From Gemmatimonadota bacterium (lineage in GTDB: Bacteria; Gemmatimonadota; Gemmatimonadetes; Longimicrobiales; Gaopeijiaceae), in NCBI GenBank assembly GCA_007125845.1, contig SLCK01000069.1, positions 1 to 51,536 on the forward strand: a DNA stretch of 51,536 nucleotides, given 5' to 3'. The notes under the pieces are model-generated. The model saw nothing but the letters and a program-made list of their open reading frames with translations, had not been told where the DNA came from and searched no databases. This document shows positions 7,558 to 15,607 of this stretch, piece by piece. How positions within the stretch are numbered: the first letter of the stretch is position 1; each line of letters starts with the position of its first letter. The position numbers and the translations under genes were made by a program.

Positions 7558-9470
7558 GCCGTTTCTCGGGAGGTCCGGAGACGGGCGCCGACCAGGGACC
7601 TGACGCGCCGTGCGATTCCCGGCCCGTCGAGCCCAATCTCCCCCAGGAGGACATCGCGTGGACCATGCTCGATGAATCGGTCCGGCATCCCGTGCGTAGC
7701 AAACCGCGACGGAAACGGAAGCTCCGGATCGTCCAGGATCTCCCGGGCGATGAAGGCCCCGAATCCGTTCGGAGAAGCCCCTTCCTCGACGGTCAGGACG
7801 GCATCGTGCGACCTGAGCACCGCCGACAGCACATCCCGGTCGTAGGGCTTCAGGAATCGACAGTTCACGACCGTGGTCGAGATCCCGTCTTCCTGGAGCT
7901 CTTCCGCCGCCTCAAGGGACGCGAGCACCATCGTGCCGACCGCGAGGATTGCGATGTCGGATCCCTCGACCAGGAGCTCCCAGCTCCCATGCTCGATCGC
8001 GTCGATGTCCGCAACCGAGGGTACCTCGGCAGGAACGGCATCTCGCGGCCACCGGATCGAGAAGGGGCCCGCCTCATGGGAGATGGCAAGCCGGAGGAGC
8101 GCCAGCATCTCGGCGCCATCCCTGGGAGCGGTGACCGTCATTTCGGGCACGGTAAGCATATACCCGATGTCGAAGGCTCCATGGTGGGTGGGGCCGTCGG
8201 CCCCCGCGATTCCGGCCCGGTCCATACAGAAGATGACCGGAAGGCGCTGGAGCGCCACGTCATGCACGATGGAGTCGTACGCGCGCTGCAGGAAGGTCGA
8301 ATAGATGGCCACGACCGGACGCACTCCCTGAGTCGCGAGCCCTGCGGCAAAGGTGGTGCCGTGCCCCTCGGCGATGCCAACGTCGAAGTGACGCTCCGGA
8401 AAGGCCTGCGCGAAGATCCCGGTGCTCGTGCCGCCCGGCATCGCCGCCGTGATCGCGACGACCCTGGGATCGTCCTGAGCGAGCTCGGTCAATCCCTTGC
8501 CGAAGACCTTCTGGTATCTGGGAAGTCCGCCGGCCTTCTTCTTTCCCGATCCCGAGATCTTGTCGAACGGGGCAGCAGCGTGCCACTTGACCGGATTCTC
8601 CTCCGCCGGCCCAAAGCCCCTTCCTTTCTGCGTGAGGACGTGGACCAAGATCGGTCCTCCCAGCTCCTTCACCCCCTCGAAGGTCTCGATGAGCCGATCG
8701 AGGTCGTGCCCGTCGAGCGGACCCACGTAGCGGAATCCCAGCTCCTCGAAGATCATCCCCGGAACCAGGAGATGCTTGATCGCCTCCTCCAGCCGGCCAG
8801 CCGCGCCTTCGACGATACCACCGAGGCTCCGCGGAGCCTTCTGGATCAACGCTTTGACCTCCGCGCGCACCCGGTTGTAGACCGGGTTGGTGATCATGTT
8901 GGTGAGGTACTTGTTCATTGCTCCCACATTGGGCGCAATCGACATGTCATTGTCGTTGAGGACCACGATCAGGTCTTCGTCGGTGTGCCCCGCGTTGTTG
9001 AGTGCCTCGAACGCCAGGCCACAACCCATCGCGCCATCCCCGATGATCGCCACCACCTTCTCGTCGCTGCCCAGGAGAGATCGGCCCGCTGCCATCCCAA
9101 GAGCCGCGGAGACCGAAGTGGCCGCGTGACCCGCCCCGAAGGTGTCGTAATCCGATTCGTCCCGGCTCAGGAAGGGGGCAAGCCCCTTGTACTGGCGGAT
9201 CGTGGGCAAACGCTCGTTTCTCCCCGTGAGAATCTTGTGGATGTAGGCCTGGTGGCCGACGTCCCACACGAGCTTGTCCCTCGGTGTTTCGAATACGTAG
9301 TGGAGAGCGACGGTAAGCTCCGCCACCCCGAGGGATGCGCCGAAGTGCCCTCCCACCTCCGAGATGACATCGATGTGCCTCTCGCGCACTTCCCCAACGA
9401 GGGTCTTGAGCTCGTCCCTGGACAGGTCGCGCAACTCCGAGGGCCAACTCACCCGGTCAAGTACCGACAC
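7554..9470 (-). CDS. dxs: 1-deoxy-D-xylulose-5-phosphate synthase
   Basis: First enzyme of the MEP isoprenoid pathway, condensing pyruvate and glyceraldehyde-3-phosphate with thiamine diphosphate. Visible marks are the GHQAYIHKILTGR segment, the ThDP-binding GDGAMGCG...ND, and the transketolase-like central and C-terminal domains (EGHGTTFAAGLA, MDRAGIAGADGPTHHG). I placed the start at GTG 9470, 9 nt after GAAGGAG. The frame stays open to an ATG at 9548, but that stretch is Gly/Ser-rich, lacks a ribosome binding site and does not match the family. From 9470 it is 638 residues, near the usual 620-640. It is followed by nadK with a 4-nt overlap. The gap 9471-9678 to ispA holds no clear feature. 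Confidence 0.96.
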   Translation of the reverse strand: MSVLDRVSWPSELRDLSRDELKTLVGEVRERHIDVISEVGGHFGASLGVAELTVALHYVFETPRDKLVWDVGHQAYIHKILTGRNERLPTIRQYKGLAPFLSRDESDYDTFGAGHAATSVSAALGMAAGRSLLGSDEKVVAIIGDGAMGCGLAFEALNNAGHTDEDLIVVLNDNDMSIAPNVGAMNKYLTNMITNPVYNRVRAEVKALIQKAPRSLGGIVEGAAGRLEEAIKHLLVPGMIFEELGFRYVGPLDGHDLDRLIETFEGVKELGGPILVHVLTQKGRGFGPAEENPVKWHAAAPFDKISGSGKKKAGGLPRYQKVFGKGLTELAQDDPRVVAITAAMPGGTSTGIFAQAFPERHFDVGIAEGHGTTFAAGLATQGVRPVVAIYSTFLQRAYDSIVHDVALQRLPVIFCMDRAGIAGADGPTHHGAFDIGYMLTVPEMTVTAPRDGAEMLALLRLAISHEAGPFSIRWPRDAVPAEVPSVADIDAIEHGSWELLVEGSDIAILAVGTMVLASLEAAEELQEDGISTTVVNCRFLKPYDRDVLSAVLRSHDAVLTVEEGASPNGFGAFIAREILDDPELPFPSRFATHGMPDRFIEHGPRDVLLGEIGLDGPGIARRVRSLVGARLRTSRETA

Positions 9471-9678
9471 CAATCTCGACTCCTTCTCGTAGGACGTTCC
9501 GAGCCGTTTCGAGGGCAGACCCGCTCCGCCTCCTGCGCCACCAACCATGGGGCGCCACCAAACATAGTGAACTCGGGCCAGCCAGGCACAGAAGGGTGGA
9601 GCGAAGCCGCCGCCGTCGAGTACGGCAAGTCAGAGATTCGCCGGCATCCGTGAACCGGGGCATCTTCGACTCATCACA

Positions 9679-10614
9679 CTAGCGGTCACGCGACACCACG
9701 AATCCCGCGAGGGCCTCGAGGGCCGGAGCCCGAATCCCCGCCACGCGCAGGGCCTCGGTCGCGGCCCTCGATCGCGCATGCGCCTCGTCCCGGGCCCCTT
9801 CGACCCCGAGAAGCGAGACGTAGGTCGACTTCCGCATGAGCTCGTCCGACGGATTCTTCCCCAGCGTCGCGGCGTCCCCGGTCGCGTCCAGGAGATCATC
9901 GGTGATCTGGAAGGCGAGGCCGATCTCGCGCCCGAACGTGGAGAGGCCTTTCCGAATCGACTCATCCGCGCGGGCGGCCACGGCCCCGAGGACGAGCGAG
10001 CCCTCCAGAAGGGCACCGGTCTTCCGGCGGTGGAGCTCGTCGAGCTCGGTCCTGGAAAGCCTCGCTCCTTCGCCAAGGAGGTCGAGTGCCTGGCCTCCCA
10101 CCATGCCCGCTCCGCCCGCAGCTCGGGTGAGGACCCGAACGGCCTCCTCGCTAGCCTTGCGGTCCAGTCCCAGGTCTCCAGCCGCACGCCAGGCCTGCAG
10201 CGCCGCCACTGGAATGAGGGCGGCGCCTGCCACCATGGTCTCTCGTTCCCCACAGAGGACATGGACCGTCGGCTCGCCCCGTCTCAGCTCGGCATCGTCC
10301 ATGCACGGCAGGTCGTCGTGCATCAACGAGTACGCATGGATCAACTCGAGGGCGACCGCGAGGTCGTACATGGCCTCAGGAGCCTTCGCCCCTCCTCCGC
10401 CCCTCGCTCCGGCGCTCGCCCGGTAGGCCGAAACACAAAGGATGGGGCGGAGACGCTTCCCCCCCGCCAGAACTCCGCGCTCGATCGGGCTCAGGAGCCC
10501 GTGGGGGAGCGCCGGCGCCGCTTGAGCGACGGCGCGGCTCAGGGCCCGGTCCATCCGTCCCCGCTCCTCCTCGAGAAAGGACGCCAGGTCGAGCACTTCC
10601 GTCCCCTCCCTCAT
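9679..10614 (-). CDS. ispA: Polyprenyl (farnesyl/geranylgeranyl) diphosphate synthase
   Basis: All-trans short-chain prenyl synthase that extends DMAPP with IPP. The first Asp-rich motif DDLPCMDD is at residues 100-107, with the second motif in FQITDDLLD; the KTGALLEGS and KSTYVSLLG segments are also present, and GGKRLRP near residue 51 binds IPP. At 311 residues it fits IspA. The segment after PTVH is divergent (VLCGERETM in place of the usual VFGEAMAI). Product chain length is uncertain. It lies between xseB and dxs, a common bacterial order that ties it to MEP-derived IPP and possibly to the synthase at 26613-27656. Confidence 0.93.
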   Translation of the reverse strand: MREGTEVLDLASFLEEERGRMDRALSRAVAQAAPALPHGLLSPIERGVLAGGKRLRPILCVSAYRASAGARGGGGAKAPEAMYDLAVALELIHAYSLMHDDLPCMDDAELRRGEPTVHVLCGERETMVAGAALIPVAALQAWRAAGDLGLDRKASEEAVRVLTRAAGGAGMVGGQALDLLGEGARLSRTELDELHRRKTGALLEGSLVLGAVAARADESIRKGLSTFGREIGLAFQITDDLLDATGDAATLGKNPSDELMRKSTYVSLLGVEGARDEAHARSRAATEALRVAGIRAPALEALAGFVVSRDR

Positions 10615-10907
10615 TCTTCCGAAAGATCTACGGACCGGGTTCGCAGCGCGTCCACATCGCCCAGGAGCTCCTCCACGCGAAGCTCGGCCCTCGTGAGCAG
10701 GGCTTCCGCCTCACGAATGTGGCGCACGCCCTCTTCGAAGAGGGCCAACCCTTCCTCCAACTCTACCTCGCCTCCCTCCAAGGCCGCCACGATGTCATCC
10801 AGGCGGCCAAGCCGCGCCTCGAGGCTCATCCCTTCCTGCTCATCCAGCCCCTCAGCCCCACCCGGGCCCACGGCGTCGGTGTCCATGCCTGCGGCGTCCT
10901 CTGTCAC
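10611..10907 (-). CDS. xseB: Exodeoxyribonuclease VII small subunit
   Basis: Small helical subunit that forms exonuclease VII with XseA. The family core starts at MSLEARLGRLDDIVAALEGG and continues with the typical LEEGLALFEEGVRHI helix pair. I chose GTG 10907, which overlaps the xseA TGA (GTGA) and follows AGGAGGGG, giving 98 residues. ATGs at 10886 and 10829 are alternatives. The N-terminal 26 residues are an acidic, Gly-rich tail not usual for the family. The stop overlaps the ispA start. Confidence 0.92.
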   Translation of the reverse strand: MTEDAAGMDTDAVGPGGAEGLDEQEGMSLEARLGRLDDIVAALEGGEVELEEGLALFEEGVRHIREAEALLTRAELRVEELLGDVDALRTRSVDLSEE

Positions 10908-12235
10908 CTCCCCTCCTCCTCCACGCTCTTCGTCTCGCAACGTATCCGTCCGTCGACGACGCGAAGTTGAAACTCCGCACTGTCCCGGAACTCACTGGCC
11001 CGCCGCAGGACCACGTCCCCGGGACCGAGCGGGATCGCGTATCCGCGCCGGAGCGTGGACAGGGGCGAGAGCGCATTCACCTGGCCCGCGAGGGAGCCCA
11101 GCCGCTCTCCTCTCCGACGAACGATCGCGCGAACGGCCGATGTGAGGCGCACTGCGCCCGAATCCACCCGAACCGCGGCCGGTGCAAAGGTACCGCGCCA
11201 GGCGGGAGCAAGGCGGTCCATTCTTCGCTCCAATCCGACCCGCCCGGGCTCGACGGCCCGTCTGATCCCCCGTTCGAGCCGCCCGCGTGCCTCCTCGACC
11301 CGGTTGCGCCGCCGCTCCGTTCCGGACCGCAGCGCACGAACCAGGCGGGGGCGCGCGCTCGTCAAGAAGTCGAGTAGGCTCGTCCCGTCGGGCACGACCG
11401 CCTCGCCCGCGGCGGAGGGCGTGGGCGCCCTCAGGTCGGCCACGAGATCCGAGATCGTCACATCTACCTCGTGTCCCACGGCCGAGACCACCGGTACCGG
11501 ACAGCTCGAGATCGCCCGTGCCACCGGCTCCTCGTTGAACGCCCAGAGGTCTTCGATCGAACCGCCTCCCCGACCCACTACGATCACCTCGACCTCCCCG
11601 CTCTTGCCCAGGATCTCAATGGCCGCCGCAATCTCCTCGGCCGATCCCTCTCCCTGAACCCGGGTTCCGCGGATCACCACGCGCGTCCACGGCGCCCGAC
11701 GCCCGATCACGCTCAAGATGTCTCGGAGGGCAGCTCCCGTGGGCGAGGTGACCACGCCGACCGACCGCGGGATCCGGGGGAGGGCGCGCTTGCGGGCGGG
11801 GTCCAGGAGTCCCTCCTCCTGAAGTCGGGAGCGGAGCCGCTCGAAAGCAAGGCGCCAAAGCCCCTCCTCCCCTTCCCCTTCGAGCCTTCGCACCGAAAGC
11901 TGGTACTCGCCCCGTGCTTCGTACAGGGTCGGCGAGCCGAAGGCCCTCACGCGCATCCCCTCTTCGGGGTCGGCAGGGAGTCGGGCCGCGTCGCGCCTCC
12001 ACATCACACAGCGGAGCTGGGCCCGATCGTCCTTCAAGGTGAAGTATCGATGTCCGGACCGAGCTCGGGTCCAGTTCGCGACTTCTCCCTGAACCCACAA
12101 GGCGGACAGCCCTCCCTCGAGGAGCCCGCGCACCGCCCGATTCAGGTCGGACACCGTCCAGACTTCGGAGGAACGACTCTCATCCGTCGCGGAGGCGTCG
12201 AACAGATTGAGGGCGTCCCGGCCGCCACGGCTCAC
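10904..12235 (-). CDS. xseA: Exodeoxyribonuclease VII large subunit
   Basis: Catalytic subunit of exonuclease VII, which degrades single-stranded DNA. The N-terminal OB-fold is clear (VWTVSDLNRAVRGLLE, WVQGEVANW, GHRYFTLKD). It is followed by the nuclease domain with GVVTSPTGAALRDI, VIVVGRGGGSIEDLWAFNEE and SAVGHEVDVTISD, and a long Arg-rich coiled coil. At 443 residues it has normal length. The GTG start overlaps the folD stop, and the stop overlaps xseB, so folD-xseA-xseB form a coupled block. Confidence 0.97.
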   Translation of the reverse strand: MSRGGRDALNLFDASATDESRSSEVWTVSDLNRAVRGLLEGGLSALWVQGEVANWTRARSGHRYFTLKDDRAQLRCVMWRRDAARLPADPEEGMRVRAFGSPTLYEARGEYQLSVRRLEGEGEEGLWRLAFERLRSRLQEEGLLDPARKRALPRIPRSVGVVTSPTGAALRDILSVIGRRAPWTRVVIRGTRVQGEGSAEEIAAAIEILGKSGEVEVIVVGRGGGSIEDLWAFNEEPVARAISSCPVPVVSAVGHEVDVTISDLVADLRAPTPSAAGEAVVPDGTSLLDFLTSARPRLVRALRSGTERRRNRVEEARGRLERGIRRAVEPGRVGLERRMDRLAPAWRGTFAPAAVRVDSGAVRLTSAVRAIVRRRGERLGSLAGQVNALSPLSTLRRGYAIPLGPGDVVLRRASEFRDSAEFQLRVVDGRIRCETKSVEEEGR

Positions 12236-13131
12236 TCGCCGTCCCCCCCCCTTCCGGTCTGCGCTGCGTCCACGGTGTTGGAAAGGAGCATCGCGATGGT
12301 CATTGGACCCACGCCTCCGGGCACCGGTGTGATCGCGGATGCAACACCTCTGACACCCTCGAAATCCACATCGCCCACGAGTCGATATCCCTTCTCCGAG
12401 TCCGCGTCGTCGACACGATTGACCCCGACGTCGATCACCACGGCGCCCGGGCGAACCATGTCCGCGGTCACCACTCCGGGCCGGCCCACGGCCACGATGA
12501 GGATGTCCCCAAGTCGGGTGATCTCAGCCAGGTTCGCCGTCCTCGAGTGCGCGATCGTGACCGTGGCATCGCCCCCTCGACCACGCCGCAAGAGGAGGGA
12601 GGCCATCGGCTTTCCCACGATGTTCGACCGTCCGACCATCACCACGTGGCGCCCGGCGGGATCGTGGCCGCTCCGCATAAGCAGCTCGATGATGCCCCTC
12701 GGCGTGCAGGGTGCGAGCACGTCAGTCGAGCCGGAGACCAGGCGCCCCACGTTCACGGGGTGAAATCCGTCCACATCCTTCGCGGGGTGAACGGCCTCCA
12801 GGATCTCGTCCTCTCGGATCTGGTCCGGGAGCGGGAGTTGCACCAGGATTCCGTCCACCTCGGGATCGGCATTGAGTCCCTCCACCCATCCCAGGAGCTC
12901 CTCGTGCGAGATCGACTCCGGAAGGTCGACCTGCCGCGACCGGATGCCGACCTCGGCGGCGGCGCGATTCTTCATCCGCACGTAGGTGGAGCTCGCCGGA
13001 TCGCTACCGACGAGCACCGTGGCGAGGCCCGGGGTCTTCCCGTCGGCCGACCGCATCGCCGTCACCCGCTCGGCGACCTCCCCGCGGATCTCGCGCGCCA
13101 TCTCGGTCCCGGAGATGATCTCCGCTCCCAT
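12232..13131 (-). CDS. folD: Methylenetetrahydrofolate dehydrogenase/cyclohydrolase FolD
   Basis: Bifunctional enzyme interconverting 5,10-methylene-THF and 10-formyl-THF. The catalytic Lys is in YVRMKNRAAAEVG, the substrate motif is VQLPLPDQI, and the NADP-binding stretch is GRSNIVGKPMASLL; it ends with the family's TPVPGGVGPMTIAML signature. At 299 residues it is normal. A good ribosome binding site (GGGGGGAAGGG) precedes the ATG. It follows rny after 45 nt. Confidence 0.97.
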   Translation of the reverse strand: MGAEIISGTEMAREIRGEVAERVTAMRSADGKTPGLATVLVGSDPASSTYVRMKNRAAAEVGIRSRQVDLPESISHEELLGWVEGLNADPEVDGILVQLPLPDQIREDEILEAVHPAKDVDGFHPVNVGRLVSGSTDVLAPCTPRGIIELLMRSGHDPAGRHVVMVGRSNIVGKPMASLLLRRGRGGDATVTIAHSRTANLAEITRLGDILIVAVGRPGVVTADMVRPGAVVIDVGVNRVDDADSEKGYRLVGDVDFEGVRGVASAITPVPGGVGPMTIAMLLSNTVDAAQTGRGGDGE

Positions 13132-13176
13132 CCCTTCCCCCCTGATGTTTGACGTGACGAATTGTTCGGGCAGGCG

Positions 13177-14754
13177 TCACCGAGCAAAGTCGATCGCACG
13201 GGTCTCCCGGATCACGATCACCTTGATCTGTCCCGGATATTGGAGCTCGTCCTCGAACCGGCGGGCCACCTTTTCCGAGATTTGCGCCATGTCCTCGTCG
13301 GAGACGTGGTCCGGCTCCACCATGACGCGGACCTCCCTCCCGGCCTGTACGGCGAAACAGCGCTCGACCCCCTCCAGCTCCATGGCAATCGACTCGAGGC
13401 GCTCAAGACGCTTCACATAGGTCTCGAACATCTCGCGTCGTGCACCCGGACGGGAACCCGAAATCGCATCGGCCGCCGTGACGAGGAAGGTCTCGGGAAA
13501 TCGATGCGGCTCCTCGTCGTGGTGGGCTCGAATGGAATTCAGCACGACCGGCGGCTCGCCGTACTTCCTGCAGAGGTCGTATCCGAGCTCGACGTGCGTA
13601 CCTTCGTGCTCGTGTGTCAAACCCTTTCCCACGTCGTGGAGCAGGCCTGCCCGCTTCGCGAGCTGGACGTCCAGGCGCATCTCCTCGGCCATGTACCCGG
13701 CCAGCCGAGCAACCTCCCGGGAATGCTGGAGCTGATTCTGTCCGTAAGACGTACGGAACTTCAGTCGTCCGAGGGCCTTCACGATCTCGGAGTGCACATC
13801 GTGGATCCCGAGATCGTAGAGGGCTTGCTCGGCCGCCTCACGCATCCCGTCCTCGACTTCGCCGTGACTCTTCTCGACGATCTCTTCGATCCGCCCGGGG
13901 TGGATCCTGCCGTCCTCTACGAGCTTCTCCATCGCGATCCGGGCCATTTCCCGCCGCACCGGATCGAAGCCGGAGAGGACGATCGCCTCGGGAGTATCGT
14001 CGATGATCACATCGATGCCGGTCGCTTGCTCGAAGGCCCGGATATTCCTTCCCTCACGTCCAATGATCCGGCCCTTCATGTCATCCGACGGGAGCTGAAC
14101 GACCGAGACCGTGGCGTGCGCGGTCTCATCTGCCGCCATGCGCTGGATCGCCATGCCGATGATCTTCTTGGCTTCCCGATCGGCGGTCCACTGGCCTTCC
14201 TCCCGGATCCTGCGCAGACTCTGCGCGGCCTCCGCGCGCGCCTCCTCCTCCATATCCGAGATGAGACGGTTCTTCGCTTCCTGGGAAGAGAGACCGGCGA
14301 TCTCCTCGAGTCGGCCTTGAGCGGCCTGGAGAGTTTCACGGGCGCTCCGCTCCAACTCCTCGATCACCCCCTCCCTCTCCCGAATCCTTTCGGTGCGCGC
14401 CTCCTGAGCGGTGTCCCGCTCATTCAGCCTGTCGAAGCGGCGATCGAGCGACTCGGAACGCTCGGCGAGCTTTCTCTCCGTCCGTTCCAGCTCTTCTCGG
14501 CGCCGACTCTCCTCCTCCTTCCACTCCTCCCGGAGTCGGACCGCCTCCTCCCGTCCCTGAAGTTCGCCGGCCTTTCGAAGGCTCTCGGCCTCCTCCTGCG
14601 CCCGACCCACGATTCGGGACGCTTCGTCCCGGGCTTCGGCGCGCTCCTGCTGCTGTTGGCGCCGCTCCCGACTCCGGCTGAGAAAAAAGCCGAGGAGGAA
14701 GCCGACGAGTAGCATCAGAGCCGCCGCGAGCCCGATGGCTTGCGGGGGTTCCAT
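13177..14754 (-). CDS. rny: Ribonuclease Y
   Basis: Membrane-anchored endoribonuclease that starts mRNA turnover. From the ATG at 14754 (GGAG 7 nt upstream) it is 525 residues: one N-terminal membrane helix (about 7-27), a long Glu/Arg coiled coil to about 185, a KH domain (GRIIGREGRNIRAFE), and an HD domain with LLHDVGKG and the downstream AHHDEEPH. All are in family order. The frame is open further upstream, but that part carries the hairpins of the spacer and is probably untranslated. Confidence 0.96.
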   Translation of the reverse strand: MEPPQAIGLAAALMLLVGFLLGFFLSRSRERRQQQQERAEARDEASRIVGRAQEEAESLRKAGELQGREEAVRLREEWKEEESRRREELERTERKLAERSESLDRRFDRLNERDTAQEARTERIREREGVIEELERSARETLQAAQGRLEEIAGLSSQEAKNRLISDMEEEARAEAAQSLRRIREEGQWTADREAKKIIGMAIQRMAADETAHATVSVVQLPSDDMKGRIIGREGRNIRAFEQATGIDVIIDDTPEAIVLSGFDPVRREMARIAMEKLVEDGRIHPGRIEEIVEKSHGEVEDGMREAAEQALYDLGIHDVHSEIVKALGRLKFRTSYGQNQLQHSREVARLAGYMAEEMRLDVQLAKRAGLLHDVGKGLTHEHEGTHVELGYDLCRKYGEPPVVLNSIRAHHDEEPHRFPETFLVTAADAISGSRPGARREMFETYVKRLERLESIAMELEGVERCFAVQAGREVRVMVEPDHVSDEDMAQISEKVARRFEDELQYPGQIKVIVIRETRAIDFAR

Positions 14755-14910
14755 GTATCTACTCCAAACATCGGGTGCGAGGGGCACCCGGCGGTAGGCT
14801 GGCTGGACGGCCCCGTCGCATCCCTCGGAGCCGGGACCGCTCTGAACTAAGGTTTCCGTAGAATAGGAACCGCAGGCGAACAACCGCAAGGTAGGGGCAC
14901 CGGCGCCTAC
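14755..14910 (-). ncRNA. Structured zapA-rny spacer (possible small RNA or leader)
   Basis: On the minus strand this stretch can form four separate hairpins. They are 14891-14910 (GTAGG/CCTAC, overlapping the zapA stop), 14851-14871 (GGTTCC/GGAAACC with one bulge), 14809-14838 (9-bp stem with one mismatch), and 14772-14790 (perfect 7-bp CGGGTGC/GCACCCG, loop of 5) just upstream of the rny ribosome binding site. No U-tract follows the last one, so a simple terminator is unlikely. In gamma-proteobacteria 6S RNA lies next to zapA; I cannot fit the 6S fold here, so identity is open. Confidence 0.35.
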
Positions 14911-15296
14911 CCCCGATCTCTCCTCCCCTCCTCCTCCCACTGCTCTTCGATCCGGCGAACCAGATTCATCGAGCGCGAGGACACCTCCCGGCGCAATCGG
15001 TCCAGCTCCTCACGAGCCTGAAAGTATCGATCCGTGACGGCCAGCGCAGCGAGGAGGACCGCCCGATGACGTTCCGCCACATCGCCCCGCTCCCGCACCG
15101 CCCTGATCTGTTCGTCCAGGTACTCCGCGCAGGCACGCGTGTAATCGGGATCCGCGGGCGAGCGCAGCACATGCTCCTCTCCCCCGATCTTCACCGTGAC
15201 CGAAATCTTCCCGGATTCCTCTCTCACTCCACCTTCTCCCGTCTGACCGGAGAACTGTCCCACCCCTCCTCCGAGAACCTCGCGCACGTCGATCAA
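14907..15296 (-). CDS. zapA: Cell division protein ZapA-like
   Basis: FtsZ-ring stabiliser. The ZapA core is visible: a beta-hairpin SVTVKIGGEEHVLRS, then CAEYLDEQIRAVRERG, a second helix AVLLAALAVTDRYFQAREELDRL and a C-terminal coiled coil. The frame is 129 residues from TTG 15296, which overlaps the upstream stop (TTGA) and has AAGG 6 nt before it. A GTG at 15227 with GGAG 8 nt upstream would give 106 residues, closer to E. coli ZapA (109), and may be the main start. It is downstream of a ZapB-like coiled-coil gene. Confidence 0.85.
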   Translation of the reverse strand: MIDVREVLGGGVGQFSGQTGEGGVREESGKISVTVKIGGEEHVLRSPADPDYTRACAEYLDEQIRAVRERGDVAERHRAVLLAALAVTDRYFQAREELDRLRREVSSRSMNLVRRIEEQWEEEGRRDRG

Positions 15297-15607
15297 TCCC
15301 GACCTTCGAGGAAGCGCACCCTGGCGAGCAGGCGCTCCACCTGTTCACGCCCGTCCCGGATGCGAGCCTTGAGCTCCTGATTCTCACCCTCGAGACGGAC
15401 GATTGTGTCCCGCAGCTCGGCGGGGTCCGTGTCGCCCCTTGTGAACCTCATGAGGAGGGCCTCGAGATCCCGCACCCGAGCCTCGGCTCGGCGCAATCGG
15501 GAACGCAGGTGCCCGACCTCGTCGAGGAGGCGCCCGACCCCGCCCTCGAGCTTCGCGAGCGCTTCACGCTCCGCCGGAGGCGTCCTGTTGCCCTCTGATT
15601 CCGACAC
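15293..15607 (-). CDS. Coiled-coil protein, ZapB-like
   Basis: A 104-residue almost purely helical protein with heptad-like Leu spacing (LEGGVGRLLDEVGHLRSRL, then LRDTIVRLEGENQELKARI). The length and position between pheT and zapA match the ZapB-like / DUF904-type genes often found there, which help assemble the division ring. I chose GTG 15607 because GGAGG lies 6-7 nt upstream; this start is inside the pheT 3' end (44-nt overlap). ATGs at 15628 and 15652 lack this support. The assignment rests on position and coiled-coil character only. Confidence 0.65.
   Translation of the reverse strand: MSESEGNRTPPAEREALAKLEGGVGRLLDEVGHLRSRLRRAEARVRDLEALLMRFTRGDTDPAELRDTIVRLEGENQELKARIRDGREQVERLLARVRFLEGRD

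Noticed and set aside
9471..9548. N-terminal extension of dxs from ATG 9548
   Set aside because: Gly/Ser-rich, no ribosome binding site, and Dxs proteins normally begin at the segment after GTG 9470, which has a strong site.
7665..9653. Long plus-strand open frame opposite dxs
   Set aside because: It mirrors dxs codon by codon, has low-complexity charged composition and no ribosome binding site.
14755..14910. 6S RNA (ssrS) beside zapA
   Set aside because: Position is suggestive, but I could not pair the two ends into the long closing stem and central bubble of 6S RNA. Kept only as an unassigned structured spacer.
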